Positions 5,458 to 5,975 of a DNA stretch of 5,975 bases are shown one piece after another; position 1 is the stretch's first letter; each line of letters starts with the position of its first letter. This DNA is from Clostridia bacterium. Its GTDB lineage: Bacteria; Bacillota_A; Clostridia; Christensenellales; Borkfalkiaceae. The notes below the pieces were generated by a model. It saw nothing but the letters and a program-made list of their open reading frames with translations. It did not search any database and was not told the origin of the DNA. The stretch lies in contig JAFWAM010000205.1 in the NCBI GenBank assembly GCA_017507595.1, positions 1-5,975 on the forward strand, given 5' to 3'. A program made the position numbers and the translations under genes.

Positions 5458-5975
5458 TTATTTTGCAAGCAATTTTTTGATGATTGACAAAAGCCTGTAC
5501 GCAACCGCACTTGAAAAGCTTTTTACGTTAAGGTTTGTTGACCTTTCGATCTTGTCGATACGATACATTAAGGTATTGCGGTGCATATACAGCCGCCTTG
5601 ACGCGTCGCTGATATTCAGGTCGCTTAAGAAAAAGGTCTTGACCGTATCGTCCATGTCCTCGTCCTCAAATAAAAGCATACCCTCCTCAGATAAAAGGCC
5701 CAGGTAATAGCTTTCAAGCTTTTCCTTGGGGACGTCCTGCAATATCTTGTAAATAAGGTAGTCGGCATAAGGATAAACGCCGCCCTCCTCCTCGTAATTC
5801 ATACCGATATTTACCGCATCAAGGGCCTGCTTGAAGGATTTTTCAACGTACAAGAAGGTGCTGACGAAGGCACCGACACCAACCCATACCATAGTGCCGA
5901 ACTCCTTCATGACGCCAAAGCGGATCTCCTCGGCGACGAGCCGCACGGCCCCGTAAGAAAGGTCGCTGTCGGTCA
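5458..5975 (-). CDS. PucR/CdaR-type transcriptional regulator, C-terminal part (5' end outside window)
   Basis: This is the C-terminal 171 complete codons of a DNA-binding regulator; the frame stays open through the right edge, so the start is not visible. An in-frame GTG at 5946 should not be taken as the start. The last segment carries the PucR-type helix-turn-helix: LNISDASRRLYMHRNTLMYRI, whose HRNTLMYRI hallmark is encoded at 5583-5557, followed by the usual closing helix. Upstream, VWVGVGAFVSTFLYVEKSFKQAL and a YPYADYLIYKIL stretch resemble the end of the GGDEF-like middle domain of CdaR-type proteins. Relatives control catabolic operons, often in response to small organic ligands; the ligand here is unknown because the N-terminal half is missing. 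It lies 67 bp upstream of the protease gene on the same strand, with a weak hairpin between, so shared transcription is possible but unproven. Confidence 0.88.
   Translation of the reverse strand, partial: TDSDLSYGAVRLVAEEIRFGVMKEFGTMVWVGVGAFVSTFLYVEKSFKQALDAVNIGMNYEEEGGVYPYADYLIYKILQDVPKEKLESYYLGLLSEEGMLLFEDEDMDDTVKTFFLSDLNISDASRRLYMHRNTLMYRIDKIERSTNLNVKSFSSAVAYRLLSIIKKLLAK

Noticed and set aside
5458..5946. Treating GTG at 5946 as the start of the regulator
   Set aside because: The frame remains open to the right edge and the upstream codons continue the same domain, so the gene is truncated by the window.

Overview
The window looks like chromosomal DNA from a low-to-moderate GC Bacillota of the Clostridia type. 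The reasons are purine-rich Shine-Dalgarno sites (AGAGG, AGGAAGGT, AGAGGTGG), a consensus sigma-A promoter with a T-tract terminator next to it, compact gene spacing, and the presence of a DUF3343-type protein and an EF2568-type cysteine desulfurase, both common in anaerobic Firmicutes. The exact taxon cannot be read from the sequence. No rRNA, tRNA, CRISPR array, insertion sequence or phage gene is visible, and no gap between genes exceeds about 130 bases.

Layout from left to right. (1) Positions 1-1770, minus strand: a housekeeping pair, nth (endonuclease III) followed by the ribosome-associated GTPase gene obg, whose C-terminal part runs off the left edge. A near-ideal sigma-A promoter at 1800-1828 drives nth and probably obg. 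(2) Positions 1886-3367: a divergent pair. A small DUF3343 (putative Se/S carrier-like) protein on the minus strand ends inside its own intrinsic terminator. A PLP-dependent cysteine desulfurase-like enzyme of the EF2568/SufS type lies on the plus strand. Together they suggest a small sulfur- or selenium-transfer module. (3) Positions 3353-4101: two unrecognised small genes transcribed divergently from a 65-bp AT-rich gap. Each overlaps its outer neighbour tail-to-tail by 13-15 bp. (4) Positions 4089-5975, minus strand: a membrane-anchored S41 (CtpA-like) PDZ protease, preceded by the C-terminal part of a PucR/CdaR-type regulator that enters from the right edge.

How the genes may work together. 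nth and obg look co-transcribed because of spacing and a shared promoter, although their functions are unrelated. The desulfurase and DUF3343 protein are the most coherent functional unit: a sulfur or selenium donor and a candidate carrier, each with one conserved cysteine in the expected motif. The regulator could control the protease only if transcription continues through the 67-bp gap, which holds a weak hairpin. The most novel-looking content is the unrecognised small divergent pair and the divergent Se/S module. Nothing in the window amounts to a clearly new defence or mobile system.
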